From contig DATGMF010000086.1 in the NCBI GenBank assembly GCA_035293765.1, positions 1-64,000 on the forward strand: a DNA stretch of 64,000 nucleotides, given 5' to 3'. This DNA is from DASRHT01 sp035293765 (GTDB taxonomy: Bacteria; Chloroflexota; Ktedonobacteria; Ktedonobacterales; Ktedonobacteraceae). Shown here in pieces: positions 17,847 through 26,705 of this stretch. The stretch's first letter is position 1, and the number at the start of each line of letters is the position of its first letter. Under the pieces are notes generated by a model. It was not told the DNA's origin. It saw only the letters and a list, made by a program, of their open reading frames with translations, and ran no database searches. Made by a program: the position numbers and the translations under genes.

Positions 17847-18196
17847 ATGGTTGATCAAATTGGCGCGATAGGCATGTTTGTCCAGGAGCCTGGACATTTA
17901 CCGGCACGGACGCCGTCTGGCTAGTCTTGCACAAAACAGCCAGGTTTGAGACTGCACAAGAGTGCGCGACCTACTTTCAGGTGGGCTCAGACGGCTTGCG
18001 CGTCTCATCGCATTATGTAGTAGGGCAGGATGGAACTATTGTGCAATGCGTCCTTGAGTCGCGTGGTGCAGGTGCAAATTGCTGCGTCGAGGCAGGCCAT
18101 GCGCCATTTCTCCCTGACACATGGAGGACAAGCGACAACGGCAATCTCCACACCCTTTCAACCTGCGTTCCTCCGCTCATATTTCTTATAGTCTAG
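17847..18196 (+). pseudogene. N-acetylmuramoyl-L-alanine amidase (Amidase_2/PGRP type), frameshifted and truncated
   Basis: An ATG at 17847 opens MVDQIGAIGMFVQEPG and soon hits a TAG; homology continues in another frame as WLVLHKTARFETAQECATYF, then VSSHYVVGQDGTIVQCV and GNLHTLS before it fades. This matches Amidase_2 enzymes that cut the amide between MurNAc and the stem peptide: the first zinc His in VLHKTA and the HYVVGQDG strand are visible. The C-terminal half with the remaining zinc ligand is missing. At least one frameshift near 17890 and a second break near 18160 make it non-functional. With the upstream hydrolase it may represent a decayed lysis cassette. Confidence 0.65.
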
Positions 18197-18314
18197 ATAA
18201 GAAAATTTGTCATATCTGTGCGATACTCCATCCCTTTTGTGACATAATAAGTTCTAAAGAAAGATGTAGACCTTTTTAGGCAGCACTTAGCGCAAAGAAG
18301 GAGACCGACGACCT

Positions 18315-19799
18315 ATGTCTGATGCCATTGTGGAGACTCGCTATGGGAAAGTGCGAGGAACCTCTCGTGATACCGTCACTGTATGGAAAGGGATACCGTT
18401 TGCTCAACCTCCTCTCGGACCGCTCCGCTTCCAACCACCCCAGCCGCCGGAGCCCTGGACCGACGTGCGCGATGCCACCAGATTTGGCCTGATTGCTCCC
18501 CAGATCAGTGCTCCGCTGAGCGCCCTTTTTGGCAGCGGCTCCACTGACATCCCGCAGGGAGAGGATTGCCTTTACCTCAACGTCTGGTCCCCCGGGGCAG
18601 ATGGCAAAAAACGGCCCGTGTTCGTCTGGATTCACGGCGGAGGCTTTGTGGGTGGCTCAGGCTCAACTCCCTGGTACGATGGCACCTCCTTTGCCACTCA
18701 GGGCGACATTGTTGTGGTCACACTCAATTATCGTCTGGGCGCGTTGGGATTCCTCTATCTGGGCGATATAGCCGGCGAGCGTTATGCGTCAGGCAACTAT
18801 GGGCTGCTTGACCAGATCGCCGCGCTGCAATGGGTACGCGACAATATCGCAGCGTTCGGCGGCGATCCTGGGAATGTGACGATTGCAGGTGAGTCAGCCG
18901 GTGCGATGAGCGTTGGCGTCTTGCTGGCGATGCCTGCCGCTCAAGGATTGTTCCACAAAGCCATCTTGCAGAGCGGTGCCAGCCACGGGGTCCCTGATCG
19001 GGAAATAGCCACGAAGGTGGCCCGCGAATTTTTAGCGCATGCTGGCACTGACGATATTGCAGCTCTGGCTGATCTTCCTGTCGCCACGGTGCTTGATATT
19101 CAGGCCAAATTCGCGAACAGGAGACGAGGGGCGCTTGCTCTACGTCCGGTCATTGATGGAGTCTCTCTGCCGACCCGCCCTCTCGATGCTCTTGCCGATG
19201 GATCTGCCAGCGGAGTTTCCGTACTTATCGGCAGCAACCGCGATGAGATGAAGTTATTTACCGCTATGAATCCCCAACAGGGCGTTCTCGACGAAGCTGA
19301 CCTGAAGAAGACTTTTGGTGATGCTGCCTCTGACGTTCTCGCCACCTATGCCGCAGCTCATCCAGGCGCTTCACCTGACGAGGCGTGGGTGGATATCCTT
19401 ACGGATCGCACATTCCGCATCCCCGCCGTCAGGCTTGCCGAGTGTCTGGCGCAGCGAGGCTCGCCCGTGTGGATGTACCGTTTCGACTGGCGTACGCCGG
19501 CATTTGACGGTCGTTTAGGCTCCTGCCACGCCCTGGAAATACCATTCGCCTGGAACAATCTCGATAGGCCCGGGGTGCCCGCCTTCACCGGCGAGGGACC
19601 AACCCGCCGGCCGTTGGCAGATAAAACGCATGCCGCCTGGATTGCTTTCACGCGCACCGGTGATCCGAATGTTCCTGACGCCCAGCCGTGGCCCGCTTAT
19701 GATACCAGCCGTCGAGCCACGATGATTTTCAATGACGAATGTCAGGTGATCGACGATCCCCAATCGGCTGAACGTCGTTTATGGGATGGGATACTCTAA
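18315..19799 (+). CDS. Type B carboxylesterase
   Basis: This alpha/beta-hydrolase of 494 residues belongs to the carboxylesterase/cholinesterase family (p-nitrobenzyl esterase type) and hydrolyses carboxylic esters. Family landmarks are EDCLYLNVW, the oxyanion loop HGGGFVGGSG, and the nucleophile elbow GESAGAM with Ser194. The likely acid is Glu311 in SNRDEMKLF and the base His405 in SCHALEIPF. There is no signal peptide, so it is probably cytoplasmic. Length is typical. It stands alone: degenerate amidase upstream, transposon-split gene downstream. Confidence 0.93.
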   Translation: MSDAIVETRYGKVRGTSRDTVTVWKGIPFAQPPLGPLRFQPPQPPEPWTDVRDATRFGLIAPQISAPLSALFGSGSTDIPQGEDCLYLNVWSPGADGKKRPVFVWIHGGGFVGGSGSTPWYDGTSFATQGDIVVVTLNYRLGALGFLYLGDIAGERYASGNYGLLDQIAALQWVRDNIAAFGGDPGNVTIAGESAGAMSVGVLLAMPAAQGLFHKAILQSGASHGVPDREIATKVAREFLAHAGTDDIAALADLPVATVLDIQAKFANRRRGALALRPVIDGVSLPTRPLDALADGSASGVSVLIGSNRDEMKLFTAMNPQQGVLDEADLKKTFGDAASDVLATYAAAHPGASPDEAWVDILTDRTFRIPAVRLAECLAQRGSPVWMYRFDWRTPAFDGRLGSCHALEIPFAWNNLDRPGVPAFTGEGPTRRPLADKTHAAWIAFTRTGDPNVPDAQPWPAYDTSRRATMIFNDECQVIDDPQSAERRLWDGIL

Positions 19800-19904
19800 G
19801 CAGGCTTGCTGAGGTGCAACGCGAGGGCGTAAGCTGTATTGCCCTCGCGTCTGCATAGCATCTTCTATGGCAGAAGTGCAGTTGTGAGGAGACTGGAGAT
19901 TACC

Positions 19905-19941
19905 ATGTTTACCGCAGAGCGCCGCGACTATGTGCGTAATT
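19905..19941 (+). pseudogene. 5' fragment of the nucleotidyltransferase gene split by the transposon
   Basis: An ATG at 19905 preceded by GAGGAGACTGGAG opens MFTAERRDYVRN and then meets the transposon end. Joined to 35297 (counting the duplicated TAATT once), the frame continues without a break as YILAMTRADPRTTGGALIGS. The two pieces are therefore the halves of a single gene. Confidence 0.85.
19937..19941. repeat. Left copy of the 5-bp target duplication (TAATT)
   Basis: TAATT directly abuts the outer end of the left terminal repeat. An identical TAATT at 35292-35296 abuts the right end. Five-base duplications are the rule for Tn3-family insertion. Confidence 0.92.
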
Positions 19942-19980
19942 GGCCCTTGAGTATGAACGGAACGAAAAACAACGCTAAGG
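19942..19980 (+). repeat. Left terminal inverted repeat of the Tn3-family transposon
   Basis: Thirty-nine bases starting GGCCCTTGAGTATGAACGG and ending ACGCTAAGG. They match the reverse complement of 35253-35291 except at position 17 (C here, T there). The inner GGAACGAAAA block is the conserved transposase-binding part of Tn3 ends. Confidence 0.95.
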
Positions 19981-20084
19981 AAATCGTCCCCATGATATGA
20001 TGCAGAAGGGTAGAGCAACAATGGCTGGCAGAACGCTCCAGGGCATTTTGCCAGCCAAAAAAGAGGGTTGAAGAGGGGATGCAA

Positions 20085-23000
20085 TTATGCACTGGTCTCT
20101 TCTTGAGCAAGTTGAGACGTTTGAGTCGCCTCTTCTTTCGCCCCCTCTTGCTGGGTTTGTTCTTGCTCTGTCTCTTCCAACTCGCGGAGAGGGTGGAAGG
20201 CACCCTGACGGATCTCCTCAGAGAGCGAGAACGTATATCGGCCTAGCAGGTTGATATGGTCATAGCCCAGTGGGGAGAGGCGCTCCACATCTTCTTGCGC
20301 GATCTTCATCCCTCGCCCTCTCATCTCATCCAACGCTCGATTCATGTACAACGTATTCCAAAGCACCATTGCGTTGACGACGAGGCCCAGCGCACCTAAT
20401 TGTTCTTCCTGTCCCTCGCGATACCGTTGGCGCACCTCTCCCTTTTGTCCAAAATAGGTAGCTCGTGCCAAGCTATGGCGACTTTCACCTTTGTTTAACT
20501 GGATTAAGATGCGTCTTCTGTACGCAGGGTCATCAATATAATTGAGTAAATAGAGACTTTTCGCGATACGCCCTAATTCCGCGATGGCCTTCGCCAGGGT
20601 GGAAGGATGTCCATTCCCCTGGAGCGCGCGCAATAATTCAGTAACATTGACCGTACCCATTTTGAGGGAACCCGCGACTCGTAAAATATCATCCCAGTTC
20701 TCTTTGATCAGGTTCTGGTTGATCGTCTGGCGTGCCAGGCCATTCAACACGCCGTAGTCAGCCTGTGCATCGATGCGCCAGAAGCGGGACGCGCCCACGT
20801 CGGCCAGGCGAGGACTGAATTGATAGCCCAAGATGTGGAATAATCCGAAAATAATATCGGCGTAAGAAGCCGTATCAGTCATCAGTTCTTTGGGGTGCAG
20901 CCCTGTTTCTTGATTGAGCAATCCTTCCAAGATCACCAGCGAGTCGCGCAACGTGCCAGTAACAACGATGTTTTTGAAGCCGCTAAACTGGTCTGACGTG
21001 TAGTTGACGAGGGTGATGCCGCGCCCAGTGCCAAAATATTTGGGGTTGGGACCAGCATTCAAGGTTCTCAGAGGAACGACAAAGCGCAATCCATCGGCAC
21101 TGGCGACTTCTCCACCGCCCCACGCCTGGGCAAGAGGGATGGTTGCTTGATAATCCACCAGGCGCGCATTGGCTCGGGAAAGTGTATCGGGTCGGATGTA
21201 ATTCTGTTGGACATAGAGCAACCGATCTCGCTCCAGCGCGGGAATCCCTTTGCGTACCATGGGTGTGAGTCCTACATTGCAGGCTTCGGCAAGCAGGACA
21301 GCGCAGATGGACGTGGGCAAGTCGTCCAGGCGTGAGCGTGCTTCGCTGACATGCGAAAACTCGGAGGCAAAGCCAGTGCGAGCCTGAATTTCTAACAGGA
21401 GTTCTGGCAAATCGACCAACGGTTGGCGTCGTGCTACGCGGTGGCGCAGGAGGTGCAGGCTCTCTGGTTCTTCCACCTTGTCCAAACCAGTTAGAACGAG
21501 GGTATCCAGTTCCTGTCCGGCTTTGTTTTTGATCTTCTCGATGCGCACGTCTGGCCGTGGAAACCGGGCGGCGGTGGCGCGATACGCCTCATCTAAACGG
21601 CGTGCAAGTTCCTCGAATTCCATCTTTGGCTCAACCTTTCTTCCTAATGATTGACAGATGGTGGGTCGGACTCGTTCCCATTGCTTCCCAGCCAGCAGCT
21701 TCGCCCGTGGGTCGCCCCAGCGCGTACTCTCCTCTACAAACACATCATGGCGACGCAGCGCGTCATGGAGTCGTTCCAGCACACATAAGGTATAGTAGCG
21801 ACGATCAACAGGCTGATCTTTGGGAGCCACATGGCGCTTCCAACTGGCAGGAACAACCTCCATCGGGGCCTCCGAAAGATCAGGATGTTTGCGCCCTTCC
21901 AGGTCCTTGAGAAAGGCAAGAGCTTTCAGCACCGGTTTTCCGGCCTCGTTACTTGCGAACTCGACCGTGCGTAGGAGGGCCGGGAAAAAGCGACGTACCG
22001 CAGGATAGCGGGCCACGATTTCTTGATAATAATTGTCATCTGCTGGACGCGCCAGCTCGTAAATGGTCATCACGGCCTCGGTAATCTTGGCCTGTTTTTC
22101 GGTGAGAAAGGTTCGGACCTGCTCATCCGTCCATTCTGGGGTGATAACCTTCTCACTGATTTCAGCCAGCGATAGGGCAGCAGCATCCAGATCACGCAGC
22201 GTCCGCAAGCGCGCTTTTTTCCCAGCGTGAGCAGAGCGGGCCAGCAGATCTCGGATGAGCATATCCAGCACATCAAGCGCATCATCTTGTGCCGTGACTG
22301 CAAGCTGGCGAGCAAAGGACACCAGCGTCGCCGTGCGACGCTGTTCGGTTAAATTGGCGATGTTCTGGGCTTTGGTCGTCACTGCATACTGCGCCAAGGC
22401 TTTGATGCGAGATACTGGAACATTCTCCAGATCGAGCGGGCCAACATCAAGCGTGCGTACTTCCGTAAGGCGAGCCAGGGCCTGGACCAGGACTGGCGCA
22501 CTCGCGCGAGAGGGAGCCCGCCGCAGGCGCTCAAGATGCGTAATACGAGAGGTGCCTGCACGTGCCAGGAGTCCTTCCAGATCCGTTCGTTGTTCGGGCG
22601 TGACTGCCGCACTTAATCGTTGCCATAAGCGCTCGGCGACTCGCTCGCGCACTGAGGCAATTAAACGCGTGAGCGTGGTAACACCAGGCAACAAGACTTT
22701 TTTGTCGAGTAACCAGGCCGTCGCCAAGTCAAAGAGCACACTGGGTCGCTCGGTGCCAATCCAGGTCCGAGCGTAGAGGAAACGCATTAAGGCAAATCCT
22801 CCCCGACGATCCGAAAACTCTTTGTAGTCGTAGTGTTGGCGGATTTCCTGGGCGTGATCTTGCTGGGTCTGGATACGCTCGGCATAGCGAACGATACACT
22901 GCGGATTCTTGATCCGCAGTTGAGAAGCCATGTACGCGATCACTCCCACCGGGATGTTGACCGGATCAGCAAGAAAGGTTCCCAAAAACCTGAGCGTCCC

Positions 23001-23168
23001 GATCTGTACCGCAAATCCGAGCCGGTTGTGGTCTCCACGGCGCTGGGCAATCAGCCTGCGATCTTCATCGTCCAGGTGAAAATAACGAGCGAGTTGCTCT
23101 GGTGTCGGTTCGCCGATGTAGCGTCCATAGCGTTGTTCTTGTTCCTCCGTGAGATAATCAACGGGCAT
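20085..23168 (-). CDS. tnpA: Tn3-family DDE transposase
   Basis: This 1,027-residue transposase carries out replicative transposition of the element. The N-terminus (LTEEQEQRYGRYIGEPTPEQ) is the DUF4158 DNA-binding part. The catalytic triad is readable as Asp692 (SADGLRFVVPL), Asp765 (TDTASYAD) and Glu895 (LNKGESRHSLARA); the spacings of 73 and 130 residues fit Tn4430-type enzymes. GQEEQLGALGLVVNAMVLWNT near 920 is the C-terminal family block. Full length and uninterrupted, so probably active. It is the last gene of the unidirectional array and ends about 105 bases from the left terminal repeat. Confidence 0.97.
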   Translation of the reverse strand: MPVDYLTEEQEQRYGRYIGEPTPEQLARYFHLDDEDRRLIAQRRGDHNRLGFAVQIGTLRFLGTFLADPVNIPVGVIAYMASQLRIKNPQCIVRYAERIQTQQDHAQEIRQHYDYKEFSDRRGGFALMRFLYARTWIGTERPSVLFDLATAWLLDKKVLLPGVTTLTRLIASVRERVAERLWQRLSAAVTPEQRTDLEGLLARAGTSRITHLERLRRAPSRASAPVLVQALARLTEVRTLDVGPLDLENVPVSRIKALAQYAVTTKAQNIANLTEQRRTATLVSFARQLAVTAQDDALDVLDMLIRDLLARSAHAGKKARLRTLRDLDAAALSLAEISEKVITPEWTDEQVRTFLTEKQAKITEAVMTIYELARPADDNYYQEIVARYPAVRRFFPALLRTVEFASNEAGKPVLKALAFLKDLEGRKHPDLSEAPMEVVPASWKRHVAPKDQPVDRRYYTLCVLERLHDALRRHDVFVEESTRWGDPRAKLLAGKQWERVRPTICQSLGRKVEPKMEFEELARRLDEAYRATAARFPRPDVRIEKIKNKAGQELDTLVLTGLDKVEEPESLHLLRHRVARRQPLVDLPELLLEIQARTGFASEFSHVSEARSRLDDLPTSICAVLLAEACNVGLTPMVRKGIPALERDRLLYVQQNYIRPDTLSRANARLVDYQATIPLAQAWGGGEVASADGLRFVVPLRTLNAGPNPKYFGTGRGITLVNYTSDQFSGFKNIVVTGTLRDSLVILEGLLNQETGLHPKELMTDTASYADIIFGLFHILGYQFSPRLADVGASRFWRIDAQADYGVLNGLARQTINQNLIKENWDDILRVAGSLKMGTVNVTELLRALQGNGHPSTLAKAIAELGRIAKSLYLLNYIDDPAYRRRILIQLNKGESRHSLARATYFGQKGEVRQRYREGQEEQLGALGLVVNAMVLWNTLYMNRALDEMRGRGMKIAQEDVERLSPLGYDHINLLGRYTFSLSEEIRQGAFHPLRELEETEQEQTQQEGAKEEATQTSQLAQEETSA

Positions 23169-23319
23169 GTCTTTTCTTCCCCACTGTGGGGTATTCCTCC
23201 CTCATACGTTTTTTCATTGGCGCAGACCGATCTGCTGAACGCTCAGGGCAAGCTTCTGTGCCAGGTGGCTGGGAAGTCGAGATGATCTGTCGGTGCCGAT
23301 GAATGACACGCCATATGGT

Positions 23320-23532
23320 TCATGGTCGATGAACCACCGTCGGGTCGCTGAGTGCATGATGGATGCGTTCATCCAAGGCACGATAATCACGAAAGACAGC
23401 CGCGCAGGCGGAGCACACTTCCAGATGCTGCTCCAAGATTCTTCGCTCCTCATATGAAAGGCTCGCCGGGTGGAGTCCGATCAGATGGTCTGCCCACGTG
23501 GAGCACGGCATCACCTTGATGTTTCTCTTCAC
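23320..23532 (-). CDS. Small zinc-finger (anti-sigma-like, zf-HC2) protein
   Basis: This 70-residue protein has the pattern of the zinc-binding anti-sigma domain: LSYEERRILEQHLEVCSACA, the HxxxCxxC triad, followed by a charged helix. There is no membrane segment and no neighbouring sigma-factor gene, so it may be a free redox- or metal-responsive module. GTG is chosen as start because AGGAG lies seven bases before it. It sits between the transposase and the flavoprotein gene, on the same strand. Exact role unknown; regulation of tnpA or of the cargo is possible. Confidence 0.65.
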   Translation of the reverse strand: MKRNIKVMPCSTWADHLIGLHPASLSYEERRILEQHLEVCSACAAVFRDYRALDERIHHALSDPTVVHRP

Positions 23533-23625
23533 ATGCGTCTCCTTTTCGCGTGCCTCTCCTCCAGGCTTCTACTCGATCTCAACCATCCGTGAATCCTCTC
23601 CTGTGGTCCGGGAGAGGTAGCACGC

Positions 23626-24975
23626 TCATGCCCTGTGCGTCCACGCTTGAGCACACATCTGCACGGGATCCCAGGGACTGCCTAGGGGAGGCGTGTAGGA
23701 CAAATCGAGATCCGAGAGCGCCTCCACCGTCATCTCATGGAACAACGCCATGGCGATGACATCGATGCGCTTGGCAACTTCTGTCTGCACCGGTCCTACC
23801 ATTTGAGCACCCAGCAGGCGGCCTGTCCTCCGGTCTCCGGTAAGGCTCATACAGACGGGTTGTGCGCCTGGATAGTAGACTTTATGGTCAAAGTAACGGC
23901 CTTCAACGGTCAGCGGATCAAAGCCTGCGGCTTTTGCCTCGTGCTCACGCAGCCCCGTTCGTGCCACGACCTGGTCAAACACCTTCACCACCTGGGTTCC
24001 CAGTGTTCCAGCAAAGAGCGCGGGTTTGCCAATGGCCGTTGCGCCAGCAATGCGCCCCTGTTTGTGGGCGGTTGTTCCCAACGGGAGGTACATCGGCTGC
24101 CTCAGCAGATGATGCCAAGTTTCCACACAATCGCCCGCTGCCAGCACATCGGGAACGGAGGTCTCCATCGCTCTGCTCACGCGTATCGCGCCTTGCATGC
24201 CAAGTTCGGCCCCAATGGCTTGCGCCAGATCCGTCCGAGGCTCGACGCCGACAGCCACGAGCACCACATCGGCTGAGGCCGTAAACCCACCAGCGCCAGA
24301 GATGCACAAGTGTTCCTGTCCTGCTACAATTTGCTGCACCCCAATATTCGTGTGGACGACCACTCCATGCTGCTCTAACTCGGCCTGTACCAATGTTCCC
24401 AGACTCGGATCAATGGTTTTGAGCACAGAAGCCCCATGTTCAACGAGCGTGACGGTGAGGCCACGTCGCGTGAGCGCATCAGCCATTTCTAGCCCAATGT
24501 AGCCCCCACCGACAATGAGGGCTGAGTGGACGGAGTGCGTAGACAGGTAGTGCTGCATCTGGAAACTGTTTTCCATCGTATGCAAAAAGAACACGCCCAG
24601 CAGGTTGAGCCCTCCGATGTGGGGACGACGCGATCTGGCTCCTGTCGCCAGAATGAGTCGATCATAGAAGATCCGCTGCACACGCTCAGCCGAATCTTTG
24701 ACAGTAACGGAATGCGCTTCTGGATCAATCGCTTGCGCCGTATGATTGAGCAGTAGATCAATGCCTGCGCCGTTAATCTCTTCTCGCGTGCGATGGGCAA
24801 GCTGACGGTAGTCAGGAACTTCACCACTGAGGTAGAAGGGCAAACCACAGATGCTGTAGTTGGGAAATGCATCTTCGACAATCATCGTGACCTGTATTGA
24901 GCTATCCAGTTCCCTGGCACGCAGAGCGGCGCTGATACCTGCATCGCTGCCACCTACAATGATCAGATGACTCAT
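23626..24975 (-). CDS. CoA-disulfide-reductase-like FAD/NAD(P) oxidoreductase
   Basis: This 449-residue flavoprotein of the single-cysteine disulfide-reductase branch (CoA disulfide reductase, NADH oxidase/peroxidase) has an N-terminal FAD site at IIVGGSDAGISAALRARE, then a redox Cys43 in NYSICGLPFYLSG, the position used by CoA disulfide reductases. The NAD(P)-binding GGGYIGLEMADAL lies near 150 and the second FAD motif VLAAGDCVET near 300; a C-terminal dimerisation domain follows. Its start overlaps the stop of arsC (ATGA), so the two are coupled. It may recycle a thiol for arsenate reduction or act on organic arsenic or persulfide. It belongs to the transposon cargo. Confidence 0.88.
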   Translation of the reverse strand: MSHLIIVGGSDAGISAALRARELDSSIQVTMIVEDAFPNYSICGLPFYLSGEVPDYRQLAHRTREEINGAGIDLLLNHTAQAIDPEAHSVTVKDSAERVQRIFYDRLILATGARSRRPHIGGLNLLGVFFLHTMENSFQMQHYLSTHSVHSALIVGGGYIGLEMADALTRRGLTVTLVEHGASVLKTIDPSLGTLVQAELEQHGVVVHTNIGVQQIVAGQEHLCISGAGGFTASADVVLVAVGVEPRTDLAQAIGAELGMQGAIRVSRAMETSVPDVLAAGDCVETWHHLLRQPMYLPLGTTAHKQGRIAGATAIGKPALFAGTLGTQVVKVFDQVVARTGLREHEAKAAGFDPLTVEGRYFDHKVYYPGAQPVCMSLTGDRRTGRLLGAQMVGPVQTEVAKRIDVIAMALFHEMTVEALSDLDLSYTPPLGSPWDPVQMCAQAWTHRA

Positions 24976-25472
24976 GCCTGTTGCTCCTCCGCTTTGGCCG
25001 CTGCATACAACTGCTCAAAAGAAAACGAGGGCTGGTGGGAAAGCCAGTGGTTGATTTTTGCAGCAATCAGATCGCGAATGTGACGAAAGGCGGCAAGCCG
25101 TTCCTCTTCTGTACCGATGACGCGGCTGGGATCGGGAAACCCCCAATGGACCTGGGATCTGGCATTGGGGAAGAATGGACACGTTTCTTGTGCTTCGTGG
25201 CAGACCGTCACCACCAGATCCATCGGGGGCACGCTCGCGAATGCCTCAATGCCCTTGGCAGTCTGGTTGCTGATATCAATGCCGATCTCATGCATGACCT
25301 GGATTGCCAGCGGATGCAGGATGCGTGGCTCGGTGCCTGCACTGAACACTTCGTAGGCTGGCCCACCTCGCGTACGGAGCAGCCCTTCCGCCATTTGTGA
25401 GCGAGATGAATTGTGGGTACAAAGGAATAAGACGCGCATCGGGCGCTGGTCCATTGCATGTGTTTCTGTCAA
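24972..25472 (-). CDS. arsC: Arsenate reductase, low-molecular-weight phosphatase (thioredoxin) type
   Basis: The enzyme reduces arsenate to arsenite through a cysteine relay. The P-loop is CTHNSSRSQ with nucleophile Cys18, and the shuttle pair Cys91 and Cys98 stands in VTVCHEAQETCPFF with the same seven-residue spacing as Cys82/Cys89 of S. aureus pI258 ArsC. WGFPDPSR supplies the general-acid Asp. These are the only three cysteines in 166 residues. A TTG start is preferred because GGAGGA precedes it at good distance; Met7 and Met12 are alternatives. The stop overlaps the next gene by four bases. A second ArsC is fused to the repressor in the same transposon. Confidence 0.93.
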   Translation of the reverse strand: MTETHAMDQRPMRVLFLCTHNSSRSQMAEGLLRTRGGPAYEVFSAGTEPRILHPLAIQVMHEIGIDISNQTAKGIEAFASVPPMDLVVTVCHEAQETCPFFPNARSQVHWGFPDPSRVIGTEEERLAAFRHIRDLIAAKINHWLSHQPSFSFEQLYAAAKAEEQQA

Positions 25473-25569
25473 GGTCTTCCTCCAAACAAGTCAGGTGTCT
25501 GTTCTTTTTTCTTGCGTTGAAATAGTTGGAGCGGATGATTGCTCTACCGTTCCTCTCCCGCGAGCATGT

Positions 25570-25791
25570 CTACGACAGATCCGGGTCTTGTGCCTCGCAC
25601 GCCAGCAGAACCTGCCACTGCATGAGGTGCGTGGTGAGTTGTCTCGCACGCGAGAGCGCTTCTGCACACTGCGATTTGTAATGAGCCTGTGTGTGATTCA
25701 TCTTCGAGTGGGTGCGAAGATCGGTCACCACTTGTTGCATCTCTCGTTCCAAGAGGGCGATTTTCTCTTTCGTGACATATGCATTTTTCAT
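25570..25791 (-). CDS. Small helical protein of unknown function
   Basis: This 73-codon frame (MKNAYVTKEKIALLEREMQQ onward) is rich in charged and heptad-spaced hydrophobic residues and should form one or two long helices. GAGAAG lies just before the ATG at 25791; an upstream Met pair at 25809 lacks a ribosome site. It is flanked by the aquaglyceroporin and arsC genes, all on one strand, so it is probably co-transcribed. One Cys-x(n)-Cys pair occurs but no known metal motif. No family recognised. Confidence 0.5.
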   Translation of the reverse strand: MKNAYVTKEKIALLEREMQQVVTDLRTHSKMNHTQAHYKSQCAEALSRARQLTTHLMQWQVLLACEAQDPDLS

Positions 25792-25904
25792 CAGAACTTC
25801 TCTCATCATGCGAGATCAGCGCGCGGCAAGCCTGCCTGACGAGGGCCTCATGCTGATCAGCTTCTGCTCGCGTCACCTCCAGGCGGCAGGGTTGGGCCGA
25901 GCAT

Positions 25905-26639
25905 TCAAGCACGATGCGGCCCCCGCAACAAGCGATAGACCCACGCTCCGCTCACCGCTCCCAACATCGGCCCACAAATGTACACCCATTGGGCTGTCCA
26001 GAGCCATGCTACCAGTGCTGGTCCCAGCGAACGAGCTGGGTTCATCGAGGCTCCGCAGATTGGTCCTGCAAACAGGGCCTCAAGGGCGACGGTTCCCCCT
26101 ATCGCGAGAGCCGCTGCTTGCCCTACCGCGCGGCTATCCGTTGCCATCGCCATAATCACGATCATCAGAAAGAACGTGAGGAGATATTCGAGGCCAAACG
26201 ATTGCCAGGCCCCTCCACGACCGGCAGGCAACGTCGCCCCTAGATGAGCCACATCCCCCAACAGCAGCCGGAGACTTCCGGCGGCAAGCGTGGCACCAGC
26301 AAGCTGGGCAATCCAATATCCCGGCACCCGTCGCCACGGAAAGTGGCGGACCAGTGCGAAGGCGAGGGTCACTGCCGGGTTGAAGTGTGCGCCACTGATG
26401 TGCCCAAAGGCATAGATCATCACGGTGATGATGAGGCCAAAAACCAGCCCAACTCCAACATGGGTCACCTGTCCACTCGAAAGCGCGTCGATCATGATGG
26501 CTCCACAGCCAGCAAAGACCAGACCAAATGTCCCAATGCCTTCTGCCACGTAGGCAGCCCACTGCTTGCGATCCTCTGCCCAGCCTCTTTCCGTCGCGGC
26601 TCCATCTTCTATATGTTGTTCAATCACTTCATAACTCAC
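25905..26639 (-). CDS. MIP-family channel (aquaporin/aquaglyceroporin) of the arsenic cargo
   Basis: This 244-residue integral membrane channel has six helices and the two half-helix NPA boxes, SGAHFNPAVTLAFA and GASMNPARSLGPA. A hydrophilic N-terminus of about 25 residues precedes the first helix. Members of the family pass water, glycerol and uncharged As(OH)3. Because arsC and an arsR-arsC fusion are in the same array and no arsenite pump is present, an AqpS-like role in letting arsenite leave down its gradient is the natural inference. The pore residues before the second NPA (ICGASMNPAR) resemble AqpZ-like proteins more than GlpF, so selectivity should be tested. Confidence 0.88.
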   Translation of the reverse strand: MSYEVIEQHIEDGAATERGWAEDRKQWAAYVAEGIGTFGLVFAGCGAIMIDALSSGQVTHVGVGLVFGLIITVMIYAFGHISGAHFNPAVTLAFALVRHFPWRRVPGYWIAQLAGATLAAGSLRLLLGDVAHLGATLPAGRGGAWQSFGLEYLLTFFLMIVIMAMATDSRAVGQAAALAIGGTVALEALFAGPICGASMNPARSLGPALVAWLWTAQWVYICGPMLGAVSGAWVYRLLRGPHRA

Positions 26640-26705
26640 GTTTTCAGTGTCTCCTTCTTTTCCTCATCTGTAGTATACCCCTTCCCTGCATGCTCATCGG
26701 GAAGA

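Noticed and set aside
16468..18196. Prophage call for the lysin region
   Set aside because: Only cell-wall hydrolases are present; no capsid, tail, holin, terminase or repressor gene is nearby.
19981..19995. Outward-facing GGGG (minus strand) near 19990 as a possible transposon end
   Set aside because: The true end is at 19942, shown by the match with the right end and by the TAATT duplication on both sides.
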